64,000 bases of DNA. Origin: Geotoga petraea. Its GTDB lineage: Bacteria; Thermotogota; Thermotogae; Petrotogales; Petrotogaceae. This document shows, piece by piece, positions 50,423 to 58,259 of this stretch; the first letter of the stretch is position 1; each line of letters starts with the position of its first letter. The DNA lies in NCBI RefSeq assembly GCF_900102615.1, contig NZ_FMYV01000003.1, positions 124,001 through 188,000 of the forward strand. The letters are read 5' to 3'. The position numbers and the translations under genes are program-made. The notes beneath the pieces were generated by a model that was not told the DNA's origin, did no database searches, and saw only the letters and a program-made list of their open reading frames with translations.

Positions 50423-50738
50423 AATTGTCGATTTTTTTTGATTCCAAATAAATGGAGTCTTTACAAATGTCAACTTTTTTATTTAGTTCTCTTTGTGATT
50501 CTTCGTTTAACCATGCTATATTACCATGTTCATCAATGAATACTTTTTTAAAATTATCAATATTTTTTAAAAATCCGAAAACCCCGAATAAATTGTTAGA
50601 CATATCATAAATTCTTCTTTCATTGTTATCAAAAATAATTTCAAGAGTATAATTTTCTTTTGGAAGAACTTTCTTTATTTTTCTTGGGCCATTTTTAAAA
50701 TATTTTTCTACATCTTCTGGAATATTTTGTGTTTTCAT
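50421..50738 (-). CDS. DUF2442 protein
   Basis: A 105-residue protein with the DUF2442 core: KKVLPKENYTLEIIFDNNERRIYDMSNNLFG (core YTLEIIFDNNERRIYDMS) and VFIDEHGNIAWLN. These small proteins are usually encoded beside a DUF4160 gene, as here (19-base gap). The pair has features of a toxin-antitoxin module, with DUF2442 the likely antitoxin or DNA-binding partner. That role is inferred from genomic pairing only. Confidence 0.85.
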   Translation of the reverse strand: MKTQNIPEDVEKYFKNGPRKIKKVLPKENYTLEIIFDNNERRIYDMSNNLFGVFGFLKNIDNFKKVFIDEHGNIAWLNEESQRELNKKVDICKDSIYLESKKIDN

Positions 50739-50757
50739 TATTTCTCACCACCTTTAA

Positions 50758-51018
50758 TTATTTTAAAGGATCAATAGGAAATAGTTCTTTTTGTTGTTGA
50801 GCAAGATACCACTCTTCATTTAATTCTTCTTGATGTAACGCAGCCCATCCATAAATCATTTTTAATTGTTTGTTAGGCATATCACCATTAATAATTTCTA
50901 TATCTTCAATAGAAATAATACAGTTAAATTCACCATATTCACAATGAAAATGTGGAGGTAAATGATCTCTATAGTTAATATATATTTTAATTCCTCTAAA
51001 CATACATATAGTTGGCAT
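50758..51018 (-). CDS. DUF4160 protein
   Basis: An 86-residue protein with the DUF4160 signature: MPTICMFRGIKIYINYRDHLPPHFHCEYGEF, core DHLPPHFHCEYG. The His/Cys cluster suggests a metal site or a nuclease-like active site. Together with the DUF2442 gene after it, a candidate toxin-antitoxin pair. ATG 51018 follows AGAGG by seven bases. No promoter stands out in the 49 bases before the acetyltransferase gene. Confidence 0.85.
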   Translation of the reverse strand: MPTICMFRGIKIYINYRDHLPPHFHCEYGEFNCIISIEDIEIINGDMPNKQLKMIYGWAALHQEELNEEWYLAQQQKELFPIDPLK

Positions 51019-51067
51019 TTTTAAACCTCTTTTATTTAATAATTTTATATTCTAATTATACCATATA

Positions 51068-51625
51068 TTATATTTTTTTAATTATTTTTGCTGGGTTACC
51101 ACCAATTACAACATCATCTGGGAAGTCTTTTGTAACTACAGCTCCAGAGGCTATTACAACATTGTTACCTATTGTAATTCCAGGATTTATAATAGCTCCC
51201 CCGCCAATCCAGACGTTATCGCCAATGGTTATTGGTGCTGCAAGCTCTCTTCCAGAATTTCTTTCTTTTGCATTTAAAGGATGATAAGCAGTATATATTT
51301 GAACTTTTGGAGCTATCATACAATTGTCTCCAATTTTTACCTTAGCACAGTCTAAAATTACACAGTCGTAATTCATATAAAAATTTTCTCCTACTTCTAT
51401 ATTAAATCCATAATCAACTTTTAAAGAAGGTTCGATATAAATACTCTTTCCAGTTTTTCCAAAAAGTTCTTTCAACAATTGTTTTCGGTATTTTCCGTCT
51501 TCTTCTGTAGTTTGGTTAAAAAGACGAGTTAGTTTCCTCGCATTTTGTCTGGATTTCACTAAAAAATCATCTAATGGGTCATACATTCTGTTATTAATCA
51601 TATTTTCGTATTCAGTCATATCCAT
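51068..51625 (-). CDS. Maltose/galactoside O-acetyltransferase-like (Maa/LacA type)
   Basis: A 185-residue left-handed beta-helix acyltransferase. N-terminal Maa-type helix (DPLDDFLVKSRQNARKLTRLFNQ), YIEPSLKVDYGFNIEVGENFYMN (core GFNIEVGENFYMN), catalytic His in YTAYHPLNAKER and the C-terminal GGNPAKIIKKI. Acetylates a sugar with acetyl-CoA, substrate not predictable. ATG follows AGGAGG. Confidence 0.92.
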   Translation of the reverse strand: MDMTEYENMINNRMYDPLDDFLVKSRQNARKLTRLFNQTTEEDGKYRKQLLKELFGKTGKSIYIEPSLKVDYGFNIEVGENFYMNYDCVILDCAKVKIGDNCMIAPKVQIYTAYHPLNAKERNSGRELAAPITIGDNVWIGGGAIINPGITIGNNVVIASGAVVTKDFPDDVVIGGNPAKIIKKI

Positions 51626-51716
51626 GTTACTTCCTCCTATTTATATAAAATGCATTGGTTTTTACCTATTTTAGATTTTAACAATGTTTTTAACTTCAAC
51701 CTCATCATCTTCCAAC

Positions 51717-51773
51717 AGAAATCTTTGATTTCTTCTCTTCCATCCTTTAACAGAAATCATGAAGATGATTTCT
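51717..51773. repeat. Two related hairpins in tandem
   Basis: AGAAATC-TTT-GATTTCT (51717-51733) and AGAAATCAT-GAAG-ATGATTTCT (51752-51773), each preceded by a similar TTCCA...AAC stretch, so the unit looks duplicated. No T tract follows on the minus strand. They fill the gap between the phosphatase gene, whose stop is at the edge, and the acetyltransferase. Confidence 0.75.
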
Positions 51774-53163
51774 AATACGCCTTTTGAACTAAAACAAATT
51801 TTTTTCTAATTGAGTTCAAAATATCTTGTGAAACACTACAGTAGTCTCTTAAATAATTTTCGCTTCCACCGTATTTTTGATTGATGGTATCTATTAACAT
51901 ATCTATCAGTATTTCAGAACTGTCTTGATAAGAAGACATAAAATCTTTTTTTATAACTCTTTTTTCAACTCCTAAAAAATCCAGTAAAATAGCTATTATT
52001 AAACCTGTTCTATCTTTTCCACTTTCACAGTGAATAATCATTCTATCTTTATCAGCGTTGTTGAAATGATTTTCAAAGAGAACTTTTATAGATTTTTTTT
52101 GAGTATTGAGAAATTCGTCAAAACCATTTTTTATAATATTATTTCTAAAAATTTTATTTACAGAAAAATTACTAATTGGGATGTTAATGACGTACTTTTT
52201 TTTAAAATCATCCGAATAAAAAGTGTTTCTTTTTTCTTTGTACAAAGCTAATTCTTCTTCATCTCTAAGATCAACTATTTTAGTAATATCATTATTTTTC
52301 ATAAATTCTTCTATATCTTCTTCTTTGTATCTTTCAAGAGAAGCCGATCTATAAACAAGGCCTTCGTTCAATATAACTTTTTCAGAATCATTGTTCGCTA
52401 TTTTTGAAATGTCTCTTAAATTAAAAAAATAAGGATATTTTTTGTTTATAGATAATAATACCGATTTTACTTTTTTATAATCTTGATCTTTTTCGTTTAA
52501 AAATTTGATAAATATTTCAGACAATTTTTTTATCTTTTTCATCATTTTATTTGGGTTTAAATTTGAAGATAAGTTAACCAATATTTCTAAATCTTTTCGT
52601 GCTGGATGATTTGAAGAATACCAAATTTTGCTTTGTTCTGTTGAGTCATATATTCCTTTCATATCAAATAAAGTGTATAACAATTCATTAAAATTTTTAT
52701 AGGCTTTTATAAAATCACCGAGATAAAAGTGGGTGTAAAAATCATCATAATTTTTTATAAAGTTGTTTATAAAGTTGCTTTTTATGTTTTGCGTTTCATA
52801 ATTTTTTCGAACCAAAACAGATTTATCCCAATTAATACCTCTTTTTTCTAATATTTCTTTGTCTTTTTCTATGGTAAAAGGTTTTTTGATTTTAAAATCA
52901 ATTTTTAAACTATTTTTTGTATAGAAAGATGACTGTTTTTCTTCCAAGATTTCGTATTTTACATCGAAATAGTTATGAACCAAATTTTTAAAAAGTTCTA
53001 TTTTTTCGATATGGTCGTCTTTTTCAGAATAAAATATTACAAATAAATTAGAAAAAATATCTGGGTTATAGTTAAAATCACCATATGCAAGTAATATAGC
53101 TAAATCATCGTATTTTTTAAAGTTGTTTTTAACGCTATCTATAAAATCGTCATTAATTTTCAT
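51772..53163 (-). CDS. Possible nucleotidyltransferase-like domain fused to an IphP-type protein phosphatase
   Basis: A 463-residue protein. The C-terminal 190 residues are a tyrosine/dual-specificity phosphatase of the IphP/Y_phosphatase3 group: GLVYRSASLERY, IVDLRDEEE and the P-loop HCESGKDRTG (about 378-387). The N-terminal 100 residues (AILLAYGDFNY...LFVIFYS, KIDFKI) have the strand order of a small nucleotidyltransferase but lack the GS and paired Asp, so this domain is probably inactive. A helical linker follows (about 125-240). ATG 53163 after GGGGG replaces 53178. The promoter carries a very long palindrome. Confidence 0.72.
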   Translation of the reverse strand: MKINDDFIDSVKNNFKKYDDLAILLAYGDFNYNPDIFSNLFVIFYSEKDDHIEKIELFKNLVHNYFDVKYEILEEKQSSFYTKNSLKIDFKIKKPFTIEKDKEILEKRGINWDKSVLVRKNYETQNIKSNFINNFIKNYDDFYTHFYLGDFIKAYKNFNELLYTLFDMKGIYDSTEQSKIWYSSNHPARKDLEILVNLSSNLNPNKMMKKIKKLSEIFIKFLNEKDQDYKKVKSVLLSINKKYPYFFNLRDISKIANNDSEKVILNEGLVYRSASLERYKEEDIEEFMKNNDITKIVDLRDEEELALYKEKRNTFYSDDFKKKYVINIPISNFSVNKIFRNNIIKNGFDEFLNTQKKSIKVLFENHFNNADKDRMIIHCESGKDRTGLIIAILLDFLGVEKRVIKKDFMSSYQDSSEILIDMLIDTINQKYGGSENYLRDYCSVSQDILNSIRKKFVLVQKAY

Positions 53164-53201
53164 TAAAAGCACCCCCACGAAAAAAAGTTTACATTTATAA
53201 C

Positions 53202-53251
53202 ATTATATCATTTATTAATGGATTCTCTTTTAGAGAACCCATTAATAAATG
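53202..53251 (-). promoter_or_regulatory. Extended -10 with a 43-base palindrome over the upstream promoter region
   Basis: Minus strand TGATATAAT (53210-53202). Arms of 19 bases, 53209-53227 and 53233-53251, pair with one mismatch (G-U in minus-strand RNA) around TTTTA; each arm contains CATTTATTAATGG or its complement. No T tract follows. The remaining 53252-53398 holds nothing I recognise. Confidence 0.75.
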
Positions 53252-53398
53252 TATATTTTATCCTTTTTTAGATCAAATTTTTCAATTTCAGTGGGTCTTT
53301 ATTAAATTTAGTTATCATTAAATTCTTAAAAGTCTTTTAAAGTTTTACATAATTTTATTTGATTGTGATATTCTTTTCAGCGGTATTTTAAAATTTGT

Positions 53399-54760
53399 TT
53401 ATTTAAATATTTTTTTTAACAACCATAAGCTCTTATAAGGGGGATACCTGAATTTTAAATCAGGCCAAAATGATTTTTTCAAAACACTTTTTTTATGAGA
53501 AAATGTTTCAAAAGAGTATTTTCCGTGATATTGACCTATTCCAGAATCACCAACGCCGCCAAAAGGAAGCTCAATATTTCCTATGTGCATTAAGGTGTCG
53601 TTAAAAGTTCCGCCACCAAAACTTATCTCTTTATTTACCTTATCTTGTAATTTTCTATCCTTAGAAAATAAATAAAGTGCAAGGGGTTTTGGTCTACTTT
53701 TTACAAAATCGATAACTTCGTCTATGTCCTCATACCCGTAAATTGGTAAAATAGGGCCAAAAATCTCTTCCTGCATTACTTTAGAATTTTTATCTGGTGA
53801 ATCTAACAAAGTGGGCTGTATGTATTTATCTTTTCTTAGATGTTCTCCACCATACAAGATTTCCTGATTCTCTATTAAACTTACTAATCTATCGAAATGT
53901 TTTTCAGTGATTATCGATGGATAGTATTGAGATTTTTTTGGGTCTTCTTTGTAGAAATCGTTTATAGTTTTAATAATTTCTTCTATTAATTGATTTTTAA
54001 TATTATTATGTATAAACAGATAATCAGGAGCTATGCAAGTCTGCCCAGCGTTAATAAACTTACCCCAAACAATTCTTTTTGCAGTAGTTGATAAGTTTAC
54101 AGTATCATCTACTATACAAGGACTCTTACCTCCAAGTTCAAGGGTGACAGGAGTTAAGTTTTTTGATGCTGCTTCCATAACTTTTTGGCCTACAACCGTA
54201 CTACCAGTAAAAAATATATAATCAAATTTTTTTTCTAAAAGTTCTTTTGCAACACCTGCTTCGCCTTGAAAAACATGCAAATAATTTTCATCAAAATTTT
54301 CATTTATTATTTTTGCGAGAGCTTCTGACATATTTGGAGAATGTTCGGAGACTTTTACAGCTGTACAATTTCCAGCTGCTATGGAACCGATTATGGGAGA
54401 AACGGTAAGTTGAAAAGGATAATTCCATGGTGAAATTACCAAAGAAACCCCATATGGTTCGTAATTTACATAGCTTTTACCATAAAAGTTTATAACAGAC
54501 GTTCTAACTTTTTTTGGTTTAGACCATTTTTTTAGCTTTTTTATAATATAAGACAACTCTTTTATTACAAAACCTATTTCAGTTTCAAATGATTCAAAAA
54601 AAGACTTGTTTAGATCTCTTTTTAAAGCTGTCATAAGATATTCTTCATTTTCTAATATGATTTTTTTCAATTTTTTTAATTGCTCAATTCTAAAATCTAC
54701 ATCTTTTGTGTTGTTATCATTAAAAAATCGTTTCATTGAATTTATTTTTTCAGAAATCAT
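53399..54760 (-). CDS. Aldehyde dehydrogenase, class 3-like
   Basis: A 453-residue NAD(P)-dependent aldehyde dehydrogenase of the short class 3/coniferyl type. SPWNYPFQLTVSPIIGSIAAGN (core SPWNYPFQL), FFTGSTVVGQKV cofactor loop, Glu in VTLELGGKSP and Cys in NAGQTCIAPDY. The C-terminus ends in a basic, aromatic tail (FRYPPYKSLWLLKKIFK), like members attached to membranes that oxidise fatty aldehydes. It is 12 bases after the alpha/beta hydrolase, likely one operon. Confidence 0.93.
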   Translation of the reverse strand: MISEKINSMKRFFNDNNTKDVDFRIEQLKKLKKIILENEEYLMTALKRDLNKSFFESFETEIGFVIKELSYIIKKLKKWSKPKKVRTSVINFYGKSYVNYEPYGVSLVISPWNYPFQLTVSPIIGSIAAGNCTAVKVSEHSPNMSEALAKIINENFDENYLHVFQGEAGVAKELLEKKFDYIFFTGSTVVGQKVMEAASKNLTPVTLELGGKSPCIVDDTVNLSTTAKRIVWGKFINAGQTCIAPDYLFIHNNIKNQLIEEIIKTINDFYKEDPKKSQYYPSIITEKHFDRLVSLIENQEILYGGEHLRKDKYIQPTLLDSPDKNSKVMQEEIFGPILPIYGYEDIDEVIDFVKSRPKPLALYLFSKDRKLQDKVNKEISFGGGTFNDTLMHIGNIELPFGGVGDSGIGQYHGKYSFETFSHKKSVLKKSFWPDLKFRYPPYKSLWLLKKIFK

Positions 54761-54772
54761 AATATCCCCCCA

Positions 54773-55669
54773 TTATTTTTCGATTTCATCTAAAAAATCA
54801 CTCACCACTTTTCTATATTGTTCTGGATTTTCATTATAAGAACCTGCATGTGGAGCATTTGGCATTAGAAAAAGCTTGCTATTTGGTTTTAAATTGTGCA
54901 TTTCTTCACTCATTTTACAAGGTATATAGTCATCTTTCTTTCCGTGTATAAAAAGAATAGGCGCTTTTATCTTGTCCAAAATATTCTTGGGAGATGCTTC
55001 TTTAAAATCGAACCCATATTTGGTTGTAATATATAATTCTGCCAAATTTAAAATTGGAAAAGGGGGTAGCTTAAAATCTTTTTTTAATCTAAATTCTAAT
55101 AGTTCTTTCAAATCAGAAAAAGGGCAATCAGCAATTATGAATTCCAAATAGTCGTCAAGTGCACCATATTGTAAAACAGTAGCAGCACCCATAGATTCTC
55201 CGTGTAATCCAATTTTGTGTTCTTTACCTTTTCTATTTCTAACCCAATTTACAACGTCTTTCATCTCATAGCTTTCAAAAAAACCTAAAGATACAAATTT
55301 ACCCGAACTTTTTCCATGATAAGGATGATCATACATCATAATATTATATCCCCTATCATAAAATTGTTTTGCATATTTCATATCTCCCCATAAAGTCCAA
55401 GTTATTCCATGCCCAAAAACGACAGTTTTATCTGTGTCTTGATCTATAAAAATACAATGTATATTATTTCCACGCCAAGATTCTATATAAAACTCTTCTT
55501 TTTCAACATTTTCTACCCAACTTTTATCAATAGAGTCATTTTCAAAAATATATTCTCTTGTATAATCATAATCCTTAGTTCTTGGTTTCACAACTTTATT
55601 TGCAAGAAAAATAGTAAGAATATAAATCATCAAACCAATAAAAATAATTGTTATTATGGCAGTTAACAT
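54773..55669 (-). CDS. Membrane-anchored alpha/beta hydrolase
   Basis: A 298-residue protein with an N-terminal membrane anchor (about 3-24) and an alpha/beta-hydrolase domain. Oxyanion region VVFGHGITW, YDHPYHGKSSG, nucleophile Ser in GLHGESMGAA, acid Asp in HGKKDDYIP and His in NAPHAG. It resembles the BEM46/YqkD-type esterases on the membrane. ATG 55669 follows AAGGAGG; a longer frame starts at 55723. Co-transcribed with the aldehyde dehydrogenase; the pair might handle esters and the aldehydes derived from them. Confidence 0.9.
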   Translation of the reverse strand: MLTAIITIIFIGLMIYILTIFLANKVVKPRTKDYDYTREYIFENDSIDKSWVENVEKEEFYIESWRGNNIHCIFIDQDTDKTVVFGHGITWTLWGDMKYAKQFYDRGYNIMMYDHPYHGKSSGKFVSLGFFESYEMKDVVNWVRNRKGKEHKIGLHGESMGAATVLQYGALDDYLEFIIADCPFSDLKELLEFRLKKDFKLPPFPILNLAELYITTKYGFDFKEASPKNILDKIKAPILFIHGKKDDYIPCKMSEEMHNLKPNSKLFLMPNAPHAGSYNENPEQYRKVVSDFLDEIEK

Positions 55670-55736
55670 ATTTTGTCCTCCTTTACTACAACTAAAAATG
55701 CGTATTATATTTCTATTATACATTATATATAATTTT

Positions 55737-55767
55737 TAATGCAATGATCATTAAAAAGATTGCATTA
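55737..55767. repeat. Inverted repeat in a divergent promoter region
   Basis: TAATGCAAT / ATTGCATTA, nine-base arms 13 bases apart, with TGATCA between them. It lies between the hydrolase and helicase genes and may be an operator for either. Confidence 0.6.
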
Positions 55768-55835
55768 TTCATTTATAATGAAATATAGTAAGTTATGCCC
55801 GTTCACAATTGATTAAAGTAATATTTATATTGTTT

Positions 55836-55844
55836 TGTTATAAT
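55836..55844 (+). promoter_or_regulatory. Extended -10 of the helicase gene
   Basis: TGTTATAAT, 34 bases before the ATG, no clear -35. Confidence 0.6.
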
Positions 55845-55878
55845 TGATTGTAATTCAATTTAAGTAAGGAGTTAAAGC

Positions 55879-57549
55879 ATGATTAAATTTGAGGAATTAG
55901 GTTTAAGTAAAGAAACGTTAAGTGCGTTAAAAAAGAAAGGTTTTGAAGAGCCTACGCCGATTCAGGAAAAAACTATCCCTATCTTGATGAACGAAGATAA
56001 AGATGTTATCGGACAGGCTCAAACAGGTACTGGGAAAACAGCAGCCTTTGGTATTCCCATAATTGAAGATTTAGAACATAGTAAAAGTAGAGATGTTCAA
56101 GCTTTAATTTTAGCACCTACAAGAGAGTTAGCTGTTCAGGTAGCAGAAGAAATCAATTCGTTAAAAGGTAGCAGAAATCTTTTTGTTCTTCCTGTTTATG
56201 GTGGAGCTTCAATAGACCATCAAATAAGAGGCCTTAAAAGAGGTGCTGACATAGTAGTCGGTACTCCTGGAAGAGTCATAGACCATATAAATAGAGGGAC
56301 ATTAAAGTTAAACAGCCTTAAATACATGATTTTGGATGAAGCAGATGAAATGTTGAACATGGGATTTATTGAAGATGTGGAAAAAATCCTTGCAGAAACA
56401 AATCAAAATAAAAAGATGCTTTTATTTTCTGCTACAATGCCAAAAAAGATTTTGAATTTGGCAAAAAGATTCATGAAAAATTACGAAATTGTTACTGTGG
56501 AAGAAGAGAATTTAACTACAGATCTTACAGATCAGATTTATTTTGAAGTTAGAAATTCAGATAAGTTTGAATCTCTTTGTAGAATTATTGATGTTGAAAA
56601 AGAGTTTTATGGGCTTGTTTTCTGTAGAACAAAAGTAAACGTTGAGAATGTAGCCAACAAATTGATTGACAGAGGTTATAGTGCAGAAGCATTACACGGG
56701 GATATTTCTCAATATCAAAGAGAAAGAATCTTGAGAAAATTTAAATCTCAAAATATCAACATATTGGTTGCTACTGATGTTGCTGCAAGAGGGATAGACA
56801 TAAACAACTTAACACATGTAATAAACTATTCTCTACCACAAAATCCTGAATCTTATGTTCACAGAATAGGTAGAACAGGTAGAGCAGGACAAGAAGGCAC
56901 AGCTATCACTTTTGTTACTCCAGAAGAGTATAGAAAACTTGCATTCATAAAAAGATATGCTCAAACAGAAATCAGAAAAGAAAAGATACCTGAAATTAAA
57001 GACATTATTTCAATTAAAAAACAAAGAATTCAAGATGAACTGAAAGATATCGTTGCCAAAAATGATTACGAAGAGTATATGGATTTAGCAAAAGAAATGA
57101 TTAAAGAAAATTCTCCAGAAGAGGCAATAGCAGCTCTTATAAAATTATCTTTTAGTGATGAACTTTCTGAAGAAGGATACAATGAAATAAAAGAAGTTAA
57201 CATTGATAAAAGTGGGAAAACCAGATTATTTGTTGCTTTGGGTAGAGAAAAAGGTTACAACCCTAAGAAGTTGGCTGAATACATCGAAAAAGAAACAAAA
57301 GTTGATCAAAAGAAAATACGAGACATTAAAATAATGGACAATTTTTCTTTTGTTACAGTTCCTTTTGAAGAAGCAGAAATAATATTGGGAACTTTCCAAA
57401 AACAAAAAAGAGGAAGAAAATCTCTTGTTGAAAAAGCTAAACCAAGAAGCGGTGGAAACAATGAAAATAGGGGAAGTAGAAGCAATAGAAGCAACAAGAA
57501 CTATAAAAAAGATAATGCCAGGAGAAGTTACAAAAATAAAAGAAATTAA
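55879..57549 (+). CDS. DEAD-box ATP-dependent RNA helicase (CshA/DeaD-like)
   Basis: A 556-residue helicase with Q motif (GFEEPTPIQEKTIP), AQTGTGKT, PTRELAVQ, TPGRVIDH, DEAD, SATMP, ATDVAARGID and HRIGRTGRAG. A DbpA-type RNA-recognition domain lies at about 430-510 (RLFVALGREKGYNPKKLAEYI). The last 45 residues form a basic Arg/Asn/Gly/Lys tail. Such proteins assist ribosome assembly, RNA decay and cold growth. ATG follows AAGGAG. Single gene with its own promoter and terminator. Confidence 0.95.
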   Translation: MIKFEELGLSKETLSALKKKGFEEPTPIQEKTIPILMNEDKDVIGQAQTGTGKTAAFGIPIIEDLEHSKSRDVQALILAPTRELAVQVAEEINSLKGSRNLFVLPVYGGASIDHQIRGLKRGADIVVGTPGRVIDHINRGTLKLNSLKYMILDEADEMLNMGFIEDVEKILAETNQNKKMLLFSATMPKKILNLAKRFMKNYEIVTVEEENLTTDLTDQIYFEVRNSDKFESLCRIIDVEKEFYGLVFCRTKVNVENVANKLIDRGYSAEALHGDISQYQRERILRKFKSQNINILVATDVAARGIDINNLTHVINYSLPQNPESYVHRIGRTGRAGQEGTAITFVTPEEYRKLAFIKRYAQTEIRKEKIPEIKDIISIKKQRIQDELKDIVAKNDYEEYMDLAKEMIKENSPEEAIAALIKLSFSDELSEEGYNEIKEVNIDKSGKTRLFVALGREKGYNPKKLAEYIEKETKVDQKKIRDIKIMDNFSFVTVPFEEAEIILGTFQKQKRGRKSLVEKAKPRSGGNNENRGSRSNRSNKNYKKDNARRSYKNKRN

Positions 57550-57554
57550 TAAAC

Positions 57555-57589
57555 AAAACGCTGAAGTTTCAAAAACTTCAGCGTTTTTT
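57555..57589. terminator. Terminator of the helicase gene
   Basis: Fifteen-base perfect stem AAAACGCTGAAGTTT / AAACTTCAGCGTTTT around CAA, then TT. It lies against the end of the convergent HAD gene and may serve both. Confidence 0.92.
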
Positions 57590-58249
57590 CTATATGAACA
57601 AACTTTTCAATAAATCATAATTTAATACATCAAATTTATTTATCACGATATCTGCTTTTGTAAGATCTTGTCCATGTGAGTCTGGGTTATTGAACCCAAT
57701 GCACTTAGCACCAGCCTTTTTTGCGGCTTTTATACCATTTGTAGAATCTTCTATAACTAAACAGTTTTTAATATTAACTTTTAGCTTTTTTGCAGCATAA
57801 ATAAAAATATCAGGGTTAGGCTTACCTTTTTCAACTTCTTCTCCACTTACCAAAATATCAAAATATTGGCATAAATCAAATCCCTTTATAACTGTTTCTA
57901 TTAAATCTTTGGAAGATGAAGAAGCCACAGCTGTTTTTATGTTTTTGTCTTTTAACTCTTCCAAAATCTTTCTTATTCCAGGGATTTCATTCCCATTCAT
58001 ATTTTTTCTTATAAAATCGTGGGTATGCTTCCTGTGTTTATCTGTCAGTGTATCAAGGTTTTCGTTTAAATCATATTTATCTCTTAGATCTTCCCACATT
58101 TTTTCTGTGGAAATACCAATATAATTACTATATTCATTCATGGGTACTGAAAAGCCAAGTTTATCGAATAGTTGTTGGTTCGCTTCGTAATGTAATGGCT
58201 CAGAATTTATAATAACTCCATCCATATCAAAAATAACTGCTTCAAGCAT
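57590..58249 (-). CDS. HAD-family phosphatase, beta-phosphoglucomutase-like
   Basis: A 219-residue HAD hydrolase: motif I DMDGVIINSEP, motif II VASSSS, Lys in EKGKPNPDIF, and motif III/IV VIEDSTNGIKAA. The alpha-helical C1 cap (about 15-85) places it in the PGMB/DhaB group, which includes beta-phosphoglucomutase and sugar-phosphate phosphatases. Substrate unknown. It starts 10 bases after ftsH and probably shares its transcript. Confidence 0.9.
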   Translation of the reverse strand: MLEAVIFDMDGVIINSEPLHYEANQQLFDKLGFSVPMNEYSNYIGISTEKMWEDLRDKYDLNENLDTLTDKHRKHTHDFIRKNMNGNEIPGIRKILEELKDKNIKTAVASSSSKDLIETVIKGFDLCQYFDILVSGEEVEKGKPNPDIFIYAAKKLKVNIKNCLVIEDSTNGIKAAKKAGAKCIGFNNPDSHGQDLTKADIVINKFDVLNYDLLKSLFI

Positions 58250-58259
58250 TATTATTCAC

